Shown in pieces: positions 7,769 to 16,104 of a stretch of DNA of 64,000 nt; positions within the stretch are counted from its first letter, which is position 1, and each line of letters starts with the position of its first letter. Location of the stretch: the NCBI GenBank assembly GCA_033856515.1, contig JAWVEY010000019.1:18267-82266 (forward strand), read 5' to 3'. This stretch comes from JALZKA01 sp033856515 (GTDB lineage: Bacteria > Actinomycetota > Thermoleophilia > Solirubrobacterales > 70-9). A program made the position numbers and the translations under genes. Under the pieces are notes generated by a model. The model searched no databases. It had not been told where the DNA came from and worked only from the letters and a program-made list of their open reading frames with translations.

Positions 7769-8229
7769 CCCGTCTGGCTCGACCAGGCGTCCGGGATCTC
7801 GAGCTCGGAAGTCACGGGCTCGGGCAACTGGTCGTCGACGAGGTGTTCGAGCGTCGTCCCTTCGAGGACGTCGCGGATCGACTGCCGCAGGGCGACCCAG
7901 ACTTTCTGGAGCGGCTCGGCGAGGCCTTCGTACTCGAGATCCTCCGGCCGCTGCGACCGGACGCTTGCGAGGGGGCCCTCCACGGCGCGCATGACATCCG
8001 CGACGGTTATCTCCGACGCGGGCCTCGTGAGCCAGTAGCCACCGTCCGCTCCCCGCTGGCTCTCGATCAGGCCGGCGTTCCGAAGCTCGGACAGGATGTT
8101 CTCCAGGAACTTCGCCGGGATCTTCTGGCTCTCGGCGATCTCGTGCTTCTTCAGGGGGCGGTCGCCGTCCGCGGCGGCGAGCTCAATCGCGGCCCGGACC
8201 GCGTATTCGGCTTTGGCTGAAACCCTCAT
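7765..8229 (-). CDS. Rrf2-family transcriptional regulator (copy 1)
   Basis: 154 residues with the Rrf2 winged helix: MRVSAKAEYAVRAAIELA, the recognition region IPAKFLENILSELRNAGLI, and the wing RGADGGYWL. The three cysteines that bind a cluster in IscR are absent (the region reads EGPLASVRSQRPEDLEYEG), so it resembles apo-type members such as CymR. It is divergent from the sulfate-binding protein gene across 147 bp and its stop overlaps that of the flavin reductase. Control of the sulfate operon is the natural inference. About half its residues match copy 2 at 12293-12763. Confidence 0.9.
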   Translation of the reverse strand: MRVSAKAEYAVRAAIELAAADGDRPLKKHEIAESQKIPAKFLENILSELRNAGLIESQRGADGGYWLTRPASEITVADVMRAVEGPLASVRSQRPEDLEYEGLAEPLQKVWVALRQSIRDVLEGTTLEHLVDDQLPEPVTSELEIPDAWSSQTG

Positions 8230-8376
8230 TTCCCTGAATTCTGACCGAAAAAAGGCTAAAGGCCCCTGCGGCGCATGGACATGCGGTGAATGTTGCGGCG
8301 GTACCCCGAACTTGAGTTGCTACCCTGCCGGACTCTTTTACAACCAAACCAATCAAGAAAGGCAAGAATCGCTACC

Positions 8377-9399
8377 ATGAAGACCATGAAGAGCAAGCTC
8401 AGCACCGGGATGGTGCTGCTCGCCCTTCCGCTTGGAGTAGCCGCCTGCGGCGGTTCGTCCGATGACAGCGGGGGCGACGGTTCCGGTGGGTCCATTGACC
8501 TGGTCGCGTACTCGACGCCGCAGACGGCGTACGAGGAGTCGATCATCCCTGCGTTCCAGGAGACGGAGGAAGGCGCGGACGTCGAGTTCTCGGCCTCCTT
8601 CGGATCGTCCGGCGATCAGTCGCGGGCGGTTGAGGCGGGTCAGCCTGCCGACTTCGTGCACCTTCCGCTCCAGCCGGATATCACTCGCATCGTCGAGTCC
8701 GGCCAGGTAGCCGAGGACTACGCGGAGACCGAGGAGAACGGCGGCGTCGTGCAGACGTCTGTGGTCTCGTTCGGTGTCCGTCCCGGCAACCCCAAGGACA
8801 TCCAAGACTGGGATGACCTCATCCGCGACGACGTCGAGGTGGTCACCCCGAACCCGTTCACGTCGGGTGGCGCCCGCTGGAACATCATGGCCGCGTACGG
8901 CCAGGCGTCCGGCGGCGGCGAGGACCAGGAAGCCGGCCTCGAGTACGTGCAGCAGATGCTCGAGAACACGGTGGTCCAGGACGCTTCGGCGCGTGATTCG
9001 CTGAACACGTTCCTCGGTGGTCAGGGCGACGTCCTCATCTCGTACGAGAACGAGGTCATCGGAGCCCAGAACGCGGACGAGGAGATCGACCTGGTCATCC
9101 CGCCCGACACCATCCAGATCGACACGATCGCGGTGACGACGGTTGACGCCGACGAAGCGGCGACCGCCTTCCTCGACTTCCTCTTCTCCGAGGAGGGGCA
9201 GGAACTGTTCGCAGAGAACGGTTACCGCCCAGTTGACGAGAAGGTGCTCGAGGCGCACGCGGACGAGTACCCCGTGCCCGCTGGCCTGTTCACCATCGAG
9301 GACCTCGGCGGCTGGGAGACAGTCGCAACCGAGTTCTTCGATCCGGCTGAGGGCCTGATCGCAGACATCGAGGCGGACCTCGGAGTGGCAACGGAGTAA
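8377..9399 (+). CDS. sbp: Sulfate ABC transporter substrate-binding lipoprotein
   Basis: Periplasm-side or surface-anchored binding protein for sulfate or thiosulfate. 340 residues. The signal peptide ends in a lipobox (LGVAAC, Cys near residue 25) followed by a Gly/Ser/Asp linker. The mature protein matches the Sbp/CysP fold: LVAYSTPQTAYEESIIPAFQ, EFSASFGSSGDQSRAV, ADFVHLPLQPDI, TPNPFTSGGARWNIMAAYG, and YENEVIGA. ATG 8377 is chosen because it opens the signal peptide and has AGAAAGG upstream. First gene of sbp-cysT-cysW-cysA; only two bases separate it from cysT. Confidence 0.93.
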   Translation: MKTMKSKLSTGMVLLALPLGVAACGGSSDDSGGDGSGGSIDLVAYSTPQTAYEESIIPAFQETEEGADVEFSASFGSSGDQSRAVEAGQPADFVHLPLQPDITRIVESGQVAEDYAETEENGGVVQTSVVSFGVRPGNPKDIQDWDDLIRDDVEVVTPNPFTSGGARWNIMAAYGQASGGGEDQEAGLEYVQQMLENTVVQDASARDSLNTFLGGQGDVLISYENEVIGAQNADEEIDLVIPPDTIQIDTIAVTTVDADEAATAFLDFLFSEEGQELFAENGYRPVDEKVLEAHADEYPVPAGLFTIEDLGGWETVATEFFDPAEGLIADIEADLGVATE

Positions 9400-9401
9400 C
9401 C

Positions 9402-10235
9402 GTGCCTCCGACGATCGCACACGCCGAGTCACCCCCGAGGCGGATGCCCAGCATCCGCTTCGGGGGCCCCGGCCTCAGACGAGGCCTGGTCGCCGGCTAC
9501 CTGACCATCATGGTCCTCATCCCGATCGCGGTCGTCGTGATCCGGTCGGGTGAGGATGGGTGGTCGACTTTCTGGGATGCGGTCAGCCAGCCGCAGGCGG
9601 TCGCGGCGATCAAGCTGACGCTCATCGCGTCGCTCATCGTCGTCGCGATCAACGCCGTATTCGGAACGATCCTCGCTTGGGTCCTCGTCCGTGACGAGTT
9701 CCCAGGCAAGCGGATCGTCAACTCGGTTATCGATTTGCCGTTCGCTCTGCCGACGATCGTCGCGGGGCTGACGCTCCTCGCGCTCTACGGGGACAACGGC
9801 GTGCTTGGGCTCACGGGCGTTCAGGCAACGCGGATTGGCGTCGTGCTGGCGCTGCTTTTCGTGACTCTTCCCTTCGTCGTTCGTGCGGTTCAGCCGACCC
9901 TGATTGAGCTCGATCAGGACATGGAGGAAGCGGCGGCGTCACTTGGCGCCGGGCCGCTCACGATCTTCCGCAAGGTTGTCCTGCCCAACCTCACGCCTGC
10001 GATCACGGCGGGCGTCGCGCTTGCGTTCGCGCGAGCGATCGGCGAGTTCGGCTCTCTGATTCTCATCTCGGGGAACATCCCGTTCAAGACCGAGGTCGCC
10101 TCAATCTTCATCTTCAAGCAGATCGAAGCAGGGAATACGACCGCCGCCGCTGCGGTTTCGGTCGTCTTGCTCACGCTCTCGGTGCTGGTCCTCATCCTCA
10201 TCAATTGGTACGGGAGGAGGTCGATCCGCGAATGA
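9402..10235 (+). CDS. cysT: Sulfate ABC transporter permease CysT
   Basis: 277-residue inner-membrane permease with about six helices and the binding-protein-dependent transport loop ASLGAGPLTIFRKVVLPNLTPAI, which docks on the ATPase. The segment DLPFALPTIVAGLTLLALYG is typical of CysT/CysU. GTG start at 9402 with GGAG upstream. It partners CysW in the heterodimeric channel. The stop overlaps the cysW start (ATGA). Confidence 0.92.
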   Translation: MPPTIAHAESPPRRMPSIRFGGPGLRRGLVAGYLTIMVLIPIAVVVIRSGEDGWSTFWDAVSQPQAVAAIKLTLIASLIVVAINAVFGTILAWVLVRDEFPGKRIVNSVIDLPFALPTIVAGLTLLALYGDNGVLGLTGVQATRIGVVLALLFVTLPFVVRAVQPTLIELDQDMEEAAASLGAGPLTIFRKVVLPNLTPAITAGVALAFARAIGEFGSLILISGNIPFKTEVASIFIFKQIEAGNTTAAAAVSVVLLTLSVLVLILINWYGRRSIRE

Positions 10236-11134
10236 GTGCCAACTCGGCGGCGGCCACCGCTCAGAAGAACATCGTCCGGGGTGGACTGGGCGCACGGATC
10301 AGCCTGCGGGTGCTTGGGCTGGGTTATCTGGCGGCGCTGCTCTTGGTTCCCGTGATCATGATCGTGTTCAAGGCGTTTGAAGACGGCGCCGGCAACATCA
10401 TCGACACGTTGACCACTCCGGAAGCGATCCACGCTTTCTGGCTCACGCTGGTGATGGTCGCCGTTGCGATTCCGCTGAACACGATCTTCGGCGTCGCCTG
10501 CGCGCTCGTGCTCGTGCGCGACAAGTTCAGGGGCAAGTGGTTCCTGAACGCGCTGATCGACCTTCCGTTCGCGATCTCGCCGGTCGTCATCGGCCTGGCC
10601 CTCGTACTGGTCTACGGATCGGTCGACGGCGTGTTCGGCCAGTGGCTGATCGAACACGGCATACGAGTGATCTTCACGCCGATAGGTATGGCGATAGCGA
10701 CGACGTTCGTCTCGCTGCCGTTTGTGGTTCGCGAGATCGAGCCCGTGCTGCGGGAGATCGGCGAGGACCAGGAGCAGGCTGCGGCGACGCTTGGCGCCAA
10801 CGGGTGGCAGACGTTCTGGCGGATCACGCTGCCGGCGATCCGGTGGGGCCTGACCTACGGCGTCGTCCTCGCGACGGCTCGCGCGCTCGGCGAGTTCGGA
10901 GCCGTGTCGATCGTCTCCGGCCGGATCTCCGGCGAGACGGAGACGCTGCCGCTCTTCGTTCAGAAGCAGTTCGAAGTCTTCAACGTTTCGGGCGCGTATG
11001 CAGCTGCGCTCGTCCTGGCGATCATCGCTTTGGTGACGCTGGGCGCCATGAACCTTGTCCGGAGACGGGACACCAGTTCCGTTTCGCCGTCCCAAATCGT
11101 GGGTGACCGCGACCTAACCGAGGAGCCTGTCTAA
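10232..11134 (+). CDS. cysW: Sulfate ABC transporter permease CysW
   Basis: 300 residues, second permease of the sulfate importer. About six membrane helices; ATPase-coupling loop ATLGANGWQTFWRITLPAIRWG; LPFAISPVVIGLALVLVYG mirrors the equivalent part of CysT. ATG 10232 overlaps the cysT stop. The C-terminal tail after the last helix (RRRDTSSVSPSQIVGDRD) is cytoplasmic and polar. The stop shares one base with the cysA start. Confidence 0.92.
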   Translation: MSANSAAATAQKNIVRGGLGARISLRVLGLGYLAALLLVPVIMIVFKAFEDGAGNIIDTLTTPEAIHAFWLTLVMVAVAIPLNTIFGVACALVLVRDKFRGKWFLNALIDLPFAISPVVIGLALVLVYGSVDGVFGQWLIEHGIRVIFTPIGMAIATTFVSLPFVVREIEPVLREIGEDQEQAAATLGANGWQTFWRITLPAIRWGLTYGVVLATARALGEFGAVSIVSGRISGETETLPLFVQKQFEVFNVSGAYAAALVLAIIALVTLGAMNLVRRRDTSSVSPSQIVGDRDLTEEPV

Positions 11135-12123
11135 TGGGAATCGTTGTCGAGAACGCAACCAAGAAGTTTGGTGATTTCGTCGCTTTGGACGAGGTGTCGA
11201 TTGAGGTTCCGGATGGCTCCCTGACTGCGCTCCTGGGCCCGTCGGGCTCCGGGAAGTCGACGCTCCTTCGGGTCATCGCCGGCCTCGAGCAGCCCGACTC
11301 CGGCAAGATCATCATCTCCGGTCAGGATATGACCACGGTGCCCGTCCAGGACCGCCACGTCGGCTTCTGCTTCCAGCACTACGCAGCGTTCAAGCACATG
11401 ACCGTCCGCGACAACGTCGCGTTCGGGCTGTCGATTCGAAAGAAGCCGAAGGCGGAGATCGAGGAGCGGGTGCGCGAGCTCCTGGCCCTCGTCCATCTTG
11501 AGGGCTTCATCGACCGCTATCCGTCGCAGCTCTCGGGCGGGCAGCGCCAGCGCATGGCGCTCGCCAGGGCTCTTGCGGTGGAGCCGAAGGTGCTCCTCCT
11601 CGACGAGCCGTTCGGCGCGCTCGACGCGAAGGTTCGCGACGAGCTCCGCGCGTGGCTCAGGCGCCTTCACGACGAGATGCACGTCACGACGATCTTCGTC
11701 ACCCACGACCAGGAAGAGGCGATGGACGTCGCTGAGCAGATCGTGGTGATGAACGACGGCAAGGTCGAGCAGGCCGGCGGTGCTCGCGAGATCTATGAGC
11801 ACCCGACGACCGAGTTCGTGATGGGCTTCGTCGGTCCGGTCAACCGGATCGGCCAGGAGTTCATCCGCCCCCACGACCTGGTGATCCAGCACGTGCCGGA
11901 GCCGGGCGCCGTGGAGGCGATGATCGACCGGATCGTCCACCTCGGGTTCGAGGTGCGGGTCGAGCTTCTGCCGGCCGATGGGCCGCCGATGTGGGCGCAG
12001 CTCACGCGCGAGCAGGCGGAGCTGCTCGAGCTGGATGAGCGCCAGATCGTCTACGTCAGGCCCAGCCGCAAGAAGGTGTTCGACGAGAACGGCCCGCGGA
12101 CAGAGGAGCTCGTCGCCGTCTAG
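11134..12123 (+). CDS. cysA: Sulfate/thiosulfate ABC transporter ATP-binding protein CysA
   Basis: 329-residue ATPase. Walker A GPSGSGKST (near 37), Q-loop CFQHYAAFKHMTV, signature LSGGQRQRMALARAL, Walker B VLLLDEPFGALD and switch histidine VTHDQEEAM are all intact. After the nucleotide-binding domain a C-terminal regulatory part includes GFVGPVNRI and FIRPHDLVI, typical of CysA rather than molybdate or maltose ATPases. It completes the four-gene importer. Confidence 0.94.
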   Translation: MGIVVENATKKFGDFVALDEVSIEVPDGSLTALLGPSGSGKSTLLRVIAGLEQPDSGKIIISGQDMTTVPVQDRHVGFCFQHYAAFKHMTVRDNVAFGLSIRKKPKAEIEERVRELLALVHLEGFIDRYPSQLSGGQRQRMALARALAVEPKVLLLDEPFGALDAKVRDELRAWLRRLHDEMHVTTIFVTHDQEEAMDVAEQIVVMNDGKVEQAGGAREIYEHPTTEFVMGFVGPVNRIGQEFIRPHDLVIQHVPEPGAVEAMIDRIVHLGFEVRVELLPADGPPMWAQLTREQAELLELDERQIVYVRPSRKKVFDENGPRTEELVAV

Positions 12124-12144
12124 CGGCGGCGCACAGGCGAGCCG

Positions 12145-12390
12145 ATGGAGGCGGCGGACCTCATCGCCACGGTGGTGTTCGCGCTCATCTTCGTCTGGCT
12201 CGGCATGGTGTTGGGCGCCACATGGCGCCAGATGGAGGGTGAGGCGGAGCGCGCCGGTGTCGTGCGGCCGCGACACCTTCGCACGCGCCGGTTCAAGGCT
12301 CGGTGGGACTCCCTGCGGTCGCCTCGGGATGTGCGGAAAGCTCGCGCACAGGCGCGGGAAGCTCGCCGGCGACGACGTCGGCCAGAGTGA
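12145..12390 (+). CDS. Possible small single-pass membrane protein
   Basis: 81 residues. The first 25 form a clear hydrophobic helix (DLIATVVFALIFVWLGMVLG); the rest is very basic, ending in a run of arginines. It begins 21 bases after cysA on the same strand. Its last 98 bases overlap the end of the opposing Rrf2 gene, which weakens the case. If real it would be a membrane-anchored basic peptide co-expressed with the sulfate importer; no function is suggested. Confidence 0.4.
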   Translation: MEAADLIATVVFALIFVWLGMVLGATWRQMEGEAERAGVVRPRHLRTRRFKARWDSLRSPRDVRKARAQAREARRRRRRPE

Positions 12391-12763
12391 CGGATTCGAG
12401 CACGGTCCGGACATTGGCTCGCAGCGCGAGCCATACCTCCTGAAGGGGCCTCGCGCTGCCCGGGAATGCGAGCTCCCCGGGCTCGCGGCCGTGAACCGAG
12501 GCCACTGGCCCTTCGACGGCGCTGATGACCTGTGCGATCGTGATCTCGGCTGCGGGTCGTGCGAGCTCGTAGCCGGCGTCAGCCCCCCGTCCGCGCTCCA
12601 CGAGGTCGGACCGGCGAAGCTCGTGCAGGATGTTCTCGAGGAAGCGCAAGGGGATGTCCTGATTCACCGCGACCTGGTCGGCCTTCACGGGTGCATCAGT
12701 CTGCTGCGCCGCGAGCTCGACCATGGCGCGCACGGCATAGTCGGCCTTGGCGGAAACGCGCAT
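12293..12763 (-). CDS. Rrf2-family transcriptional regulator (copy 2)
   Basis: 156 residues, with the same architecture as the first Rrf2 protein: MRVSAKADYAVRAMVELA, IPLRFLENILHELRRSDLV, GRGADAGYELARPAAEI. The cluster-binding cysteines are again absent (EGPVASVHGREPGELAF). It points back toward the end of the sulfate operon and so is not divergent from it. It may regulate a target outside this locus or act with copy 1. The C-terminal tail (HPEATAGSPTEP) is low complexity. Confidence 0.88.
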   Translation of the reverse strand: MRVSAKADYAVRAMVELAAQQTDAPVKADQVAVNQDIPLRFLENILHELRRSDLVERGRGADAGYELARPAAEITIAQVISAVEGPVASVHGREPGELAFPGSARPLQEVWLALRANVRTVLESVTLADVVAGELPAPVRELSAHPEATAGSPTEP

Positions 12764-12833
12764 GGGGCGGCATTCAATCAGGAGGGCGCGACGATCCTTG
12801 CCGCCCGCCCGCGCCCGCCTAGGATTGCAGCGG

Positions 12834-12907
12834 GCCCCCGTAGCTCAGTGGCTTAGAGCGAGAGGCTTTTAACCTCTGCGTCGAAGGTTCGATTCCTTCC
12901 GGGGGCA
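12834..12907 (+). tRNA. tRNA-Lys (anticodon TTT)
   Basis: A full cloverleaf can be read. The acceptor stem GCCCCCG pairs with CGGGGGC and the discriminator is A at 12907. The D arm is AGCTCAGTGGCTTAGAGC. The anticodon arm AGAGG-CTTTTAA-CCTCT has TTT at 12868-12870, and the T arm contains GGTTCGATTCC. The CCA end is not encoded. Confidence 0.97.
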
Positions 12908-12959
12908 TGCCGAAAGTAGGAATACCCGCGATATGCGAGGGAATTCCTAATCTCGACGA

Positions 12960-13316
12960 CTAATCGATCGACGAGATGTGGTCCATGATCGTGACGCAGC
13001 CCGTTGTGTCGGGCGGCTCGGTTGGGCCTCTGACGCCGCCGATCGTCCAGCAGCCCCACTTGTCGATCTTCACCTCGTAAATCGTCGGCCCGGGGTCGTC
13101 GGGATCGGGCTCCGGTGAGCCGGGATAGACGCACGACCAAGTGTCCTCGCCCTTTTCCTCACAGGGAAGCGAGTTGATCTCGTTGACCGGGGCGCCCGTC
13201 GAGGCCGCGAGCGACTCGCCGTCGACCCCGAGGATGATCGTGGGCCGTAGGCAGAAGGCGACGATGAGCCCGATCGGGACGACTAGATACAGGACCCTGA
13301 GAATCCGATGTGACAT
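12960..13316 (-). CDS. Small secreted or membrane-anchored protein, unknown
   Basis: 118 residues. An N-terminal hydrophobic helix (VLYLVVPIGLIVAFCL) is followed by an extracytoplasmic domain with paired cysteines (LPCEEK, TWSCVYPG, WGCWTIGG, TTGCVTI) and a Pro/Asp-rich loop (GSPEPDPDDPGPT). Four cysteines in the outer part suggest two disulfides. Not recognised. It lies downstream of purH on the same strand. Confidence 0.65.
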   Translation of the reverse strand: MSHRILRVLYLVVPIGLIVAFCLRPTIILGVDGESLAASTGAPVNEINSLPCEEKGEDTWSCVYPGSPEPDPDDPGPTIYEVKIDKWGCWTIGGVRGPTEPPDTTGCVTIMDHISSID

Positions 13317-13348
13317 CCGAACGGAATCTAGTCCTAGCGGCGGAAGGT

Positions 13349-14977
13349 CTAGTGGCGGAAGTGGCGGCGGCCCGTCATCACCATCGCGACGCCCGCGTTA
13401 TCGCACGCTTCGACCACCTCGGGGTCGCGCTTCGACCCGCCCGGCTGGATGATCGCGGTGGAACCCGCGTCGATCGCAATCTGCGGTCCGTCCGGGAACG
13501 GAAAGAACGCGTCCGAGGCCACGACCGACCCGGCGAGGAGCCCGTCCGCGTCGCCCTCACGCGCCTCGCGCGTCTTGTCGATCGCGATCCGCACCGAATC
13601 CACCCGGCTCATCTGACCCGCGCCGATACCGAGCGTCGCCCCGTCCTTCGCGATCACGATCGCGTTCGAGCGCACGTGCTTGCACACGGCCCAGGAGAAC
13701 TCAAGGTCGCGCCAAACCTCGTCTGAGGGCTGGGCCTTGGTCGCCACCTCCATCGTGTCGCGCTCTTCGTCGATTAGGTCCGGCGTCTGCAGGAGAAGCC
13801 CGCCACGTACCCGCTTCATGTCGCGCTCGCGCGGCTCCGGCCCGCCGTCCTCAGTGTTGTGGAGGATCCGGATCGCATCCTTTTGCGTCAGGACCTCGAG
13901 CGCATCCTCCGAATACTCGGGCGCGATCAGCACCTCGATGAAGTTCTCGTGCAGTCGCTCCGCAAGCGCCTTGTCGACCGGCCGGTTCAGCGCGATCACT
14001 CCGCCGAACGCCGAGAGCGGGTCGCATGCGAGCGCCTTCTCGTAAGCGCCGGCAATGTCGCCGTCGATCGCCGCCCCGCACGGGTTGTTGTGCTTGACGA
14101 TCACCGCCGCCGGCTCTGAGAACTCAGCCAGGAGCTTGGTCGCCGCATCCAGGTCGAGCACGTTGTTGAACGAGAGCGAGCGCCCATGCAGCTTCGCCAT
14201 CTGCGCGAGCACATGCGAGCGCGCGCCCGACTCCACGTAAAGCGCCGCCTTTTGATGCGGGTTCTCGCCGTAGGAGAGGTCCAGGAACTTCTCGTACGCG
14301 AACACCCAATGCTGGGGGAACGCCTCGTAGCGCAAGCCGAACCAGCGTGAGATCGCCGCGTCGTAGCGCGCGATCTCTGCCCACGCCTCGTTCGCGAGCC
14401 AATGGCGCGTCTCTTCGGAGATCGACCCCTCCGACGCCTCGAGCTCCGCGAGCACTGCGTCGTAGCTTTCGGGGCGCACCAAGACGGCGACCGACCGGTG
14501 GTTCTTGGCAGCGGCGCGAATCATCGTCGGGCCGCCGATGTCGATGTTCTCGACCGCCTCCTCCTCGCTTACGTCAGGACGCGCGACCGTCTGGGAGAAC
14601 GGGTAGAGGTTCACGCACACCAGGTCGATCGGCTCGATCCCCTCGCGCTCGAGCGTCGCCATGTGTTCCTCGGAATCCCGCTTGGCGAGCAGCGCCGCGT
14701 GAAGCCGGGGATGGAGCGTCTTCACCCGCCCGCCCAGGATCTCCTCCTGGCCCGTGAACACCGAAACGTCCGTCACCTCGAGACCCGCCTCGCGGATCGC
14801 GCTCGCCGTCCCGCCGGTCGAGAGCAACTCCACCCCCAGCTCGGACAGGCCACGCGCGAAGTCAACGACCCCGGTCTTGTCCGAGACTGAGATCAGCGCC
14901 CGGCGCACGCGCACCGGCTCTCCGGCGGGTGCCGAGCCCCCCTCGGTCGCCTCAACATCCATCACCCGCTCGCTCAC
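13349..14977 (-). CDS. purH: Bifunctional AICAR formyltransferase / IMP cyclohydrolase
   Basis: Catalyses the last two steps of IMP synthesis. 542 residues. The N-terminal cyclohydrolase domain shows RRALISVSDKTGVVDFARGL (near 26) and STGGTASAIREAG, and KTLHPRLHAALLA. The C-terminal transformylase domain has LSYGENPHQKAALYV, KHNNPCGAA and SDAFFPFPDG. About 25 unconserved residues precede the domain. It follows purN by 60 bases. Complete and apparently functional. Confidence 0.95.
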   Translation of the reverse strand: MSERVMDVEATEGGSAPAGEPVRVRRALISVSDKTGVVDFARGLSELGVELLSTGGTASAIREAGLEVTDVSVFTGQEEILGGRVKTLHPRLHAALLAKRDSEEHMATLEREGIEPIDLVCVNLYPFSQTVARPDVSEEEAVENIDIGGPTMIRAAAKNHRSVAVLVRPESYDAVLAELEASEGSISEETRHWLANEAWAEIARYDAAISRWFGLRYEAFPQHWVFAYEKFLDLSYGENPHQKAALYVESGARSHVLAQMAKLHGRSLSFNNVLDLDAATKLLAEFSEPAAVIVKHNNPCGAAIDGDIAGAYEKALACDPLSAFGGVIALNRPVDKALAERLHENFIEVLIAPEYSEDALEVLTQKDAIRILHNTEDGGPEPRERDMKRVRGGLLLQTPDLIDEERDTMEVATKAQPSDEVWRDLEFSWAVCKHVRSNAIVIAKDGATLGIGAGQMSRVDSVRIAIDKTREAREGDADGLLAGSVVASDAFFPFPDGPQIAIDAGSTAIIQPGGSKRDPEVVEACDNAGVAMVMTGRRHFRH

Positions 14978-15036
14978 TCACCCCACCCTAAACGACCGGG
15001 CCTCGGACTCATGCAAATCCGGGCGGCAAAGCGCGC

Positions 15037-15669
15037 TCACGGGGCCGGTGCGATCAGCACGACACGCGGATTCGCGGGGTCGAAGGAAACGCGGCCGCCG
15101 GCGATCAGTCGAATCGCCTCCGGCAACAGAACGTGTTCGGTCGCGTGGATGGCCTCCTCGAGGGTGGCCCGGTCGCGGTTAGCCGGGACCGGCACGGAAC
15201 GCTGGAGGATGGGCGCTCCCGTGTCCACTCCCTCGTCGACGAAGTGGACGGTCACGCCCGTGACTTCGACTCCGGCGTCCAGAGCCTGTCCGATCGCATC
15301 GAGACCGGGAAACGATGGCAGCAGAGCGGGGTGGACGTTCACGATCCGATCGCGCCATTGCCCGATGAACTCCGGGGAGAGCAGCTGCATGTACCCGGCG
15401 AGGACGACCAGGTCGACCTCATGCCCGGCCAGCCATTCCGAGATCGCGGCGTCGCGCTTCTCCCGGCTGTCGAAACCGTCGAGCGGGAAGACCTCGGCCG
15501 CGATTCCGGCATCCGTCGCCCGGTCGAGCGCCATGGCGCCGGGCTTGTCGGAGGCAACCGCCGCGACCTCGACGCCGTCCTGCCCATGCACCGTGTCCAG
15601 GATTGCCTGAAGGTTCGTGCCGGTGCCCGATGCGAGCACGGCGACGCGGAAGGGGCTGCCGGAACTCAA
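15037..15669 (-). CDS. purN: Phosphoribosylglycinamide formyltransferase
   Basis: Formylates GAR with 10-formyl-THF, the third step of purine synthesis. 210 residues. The N-terminal VLASGTGTNLQAILD binds phosphate; the catalytic segment IVNVHPALLPSFPGLDA carries the Asn and His of the active site; VTGVTVHFVDEGVDTGAPILQ supplies the catalytic Asp. First gene of a purN-purH unit, divergent from a small secreted protein gene across about 30 bp. Confidence 0.95.
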   Translation of the reverse strand: MSSGSPFRVAVLASGTGTNLQAILDTVHGQDGVEVAAVASDKPGAMALDRATDAGIAAEVFPLDGFDSREKRDAAISEWLAGHEVDLVVLAGYMQLLSPEFIGQWRDRIVNVHPALLPSFPGLDAIGQALDAGVEVTGVTVHFVDEGVDTGAPILQRSVPVPANRDRATLEEAIHATEHVLLPEAIRLIAGGRVSFDPANPRVVLIAPAP

Positions 15670-15699
15670 GATGCCGACAACCTATCTACGCTTTGGAAC

Positions 15700-16095
15700 A
15701 TGAAGCGGATCGCGCTAGCTGCTTGCGTCGTCACATCCGTCTTGTGCGCCCCCGCCATCGCCGGAACCGCCTCGATCCCCGAGGAGACCGTCAGCGGCCG
15801 GATCATCGACATGACCTGTTACGGGCCATGCGCGCCCGGCACGAACCCGAAGCCCTTCGAGGGCCACGCGGACGTCGTCGTCACCTACAAGAAGACGGGG
15901 GAGCAGGTGGCGAGAGTTTCGGTCGAGGGCAGCAAGTACTCCGTCCTGGTGCCGCCCGGCCGCTACCGGATCGTCGGCGTCCCGTTCCCGGAGCAGGACT
16001 CGAACTGCTGGGTGGGAAATCCGCGCCGGCTACACGTGATCGCGGGCCAATCCGAGCGCAAGCGCCTCAAGGTCGAGAACGTCTGCGTCCAGTAG
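15700..16095 (+). CDS. Small secreted protein, beta-sandwich-like
   Basis: 131 residues. The signal peptide MKRIALAACVVTSVLCAPAIAG ends near residue 22. The mature part begins with VSGRIIDMTCYGPC and has VVVTYKKTGEQVARVSVEGSKY, then VPPGRYRIVG, a pattern that resembles carboxypeptidase-regulatory-like or bacterial Ig-like folds. Four cysteines. Convergent with recQ. Function unknown. Confidence 0.7.
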   Translation: MKRIALAACVVTSVLCAPAIAGTASIPEETVSGRIIDMTCYGPCAPGTNPKPFEGHADVVVTYKKTGEQVARVSVEGSKYSVLVPPGRYRIVGVPFPEQDSNCWVGNPRRLHVIAGQSERKRLKVENVCVQ

Positions 16096-16104
16096 TGGAT
16101 CCCG

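Noticed and set aside
8300..8345. Sigma-A promoter for sbp (TTGAGT as -35)
   Set aside because: No acceptable -10 hexamer at 16-18 bases; the nearest is TACAAC. The promoter cannot be placed from sequence.
14978..15036. ZTP or other purine-related riboswitch before purH or purN
   Set aside because: I could not find the conserved ZTP elements or a purine-box pattern in the short gaps upstream of either gene.
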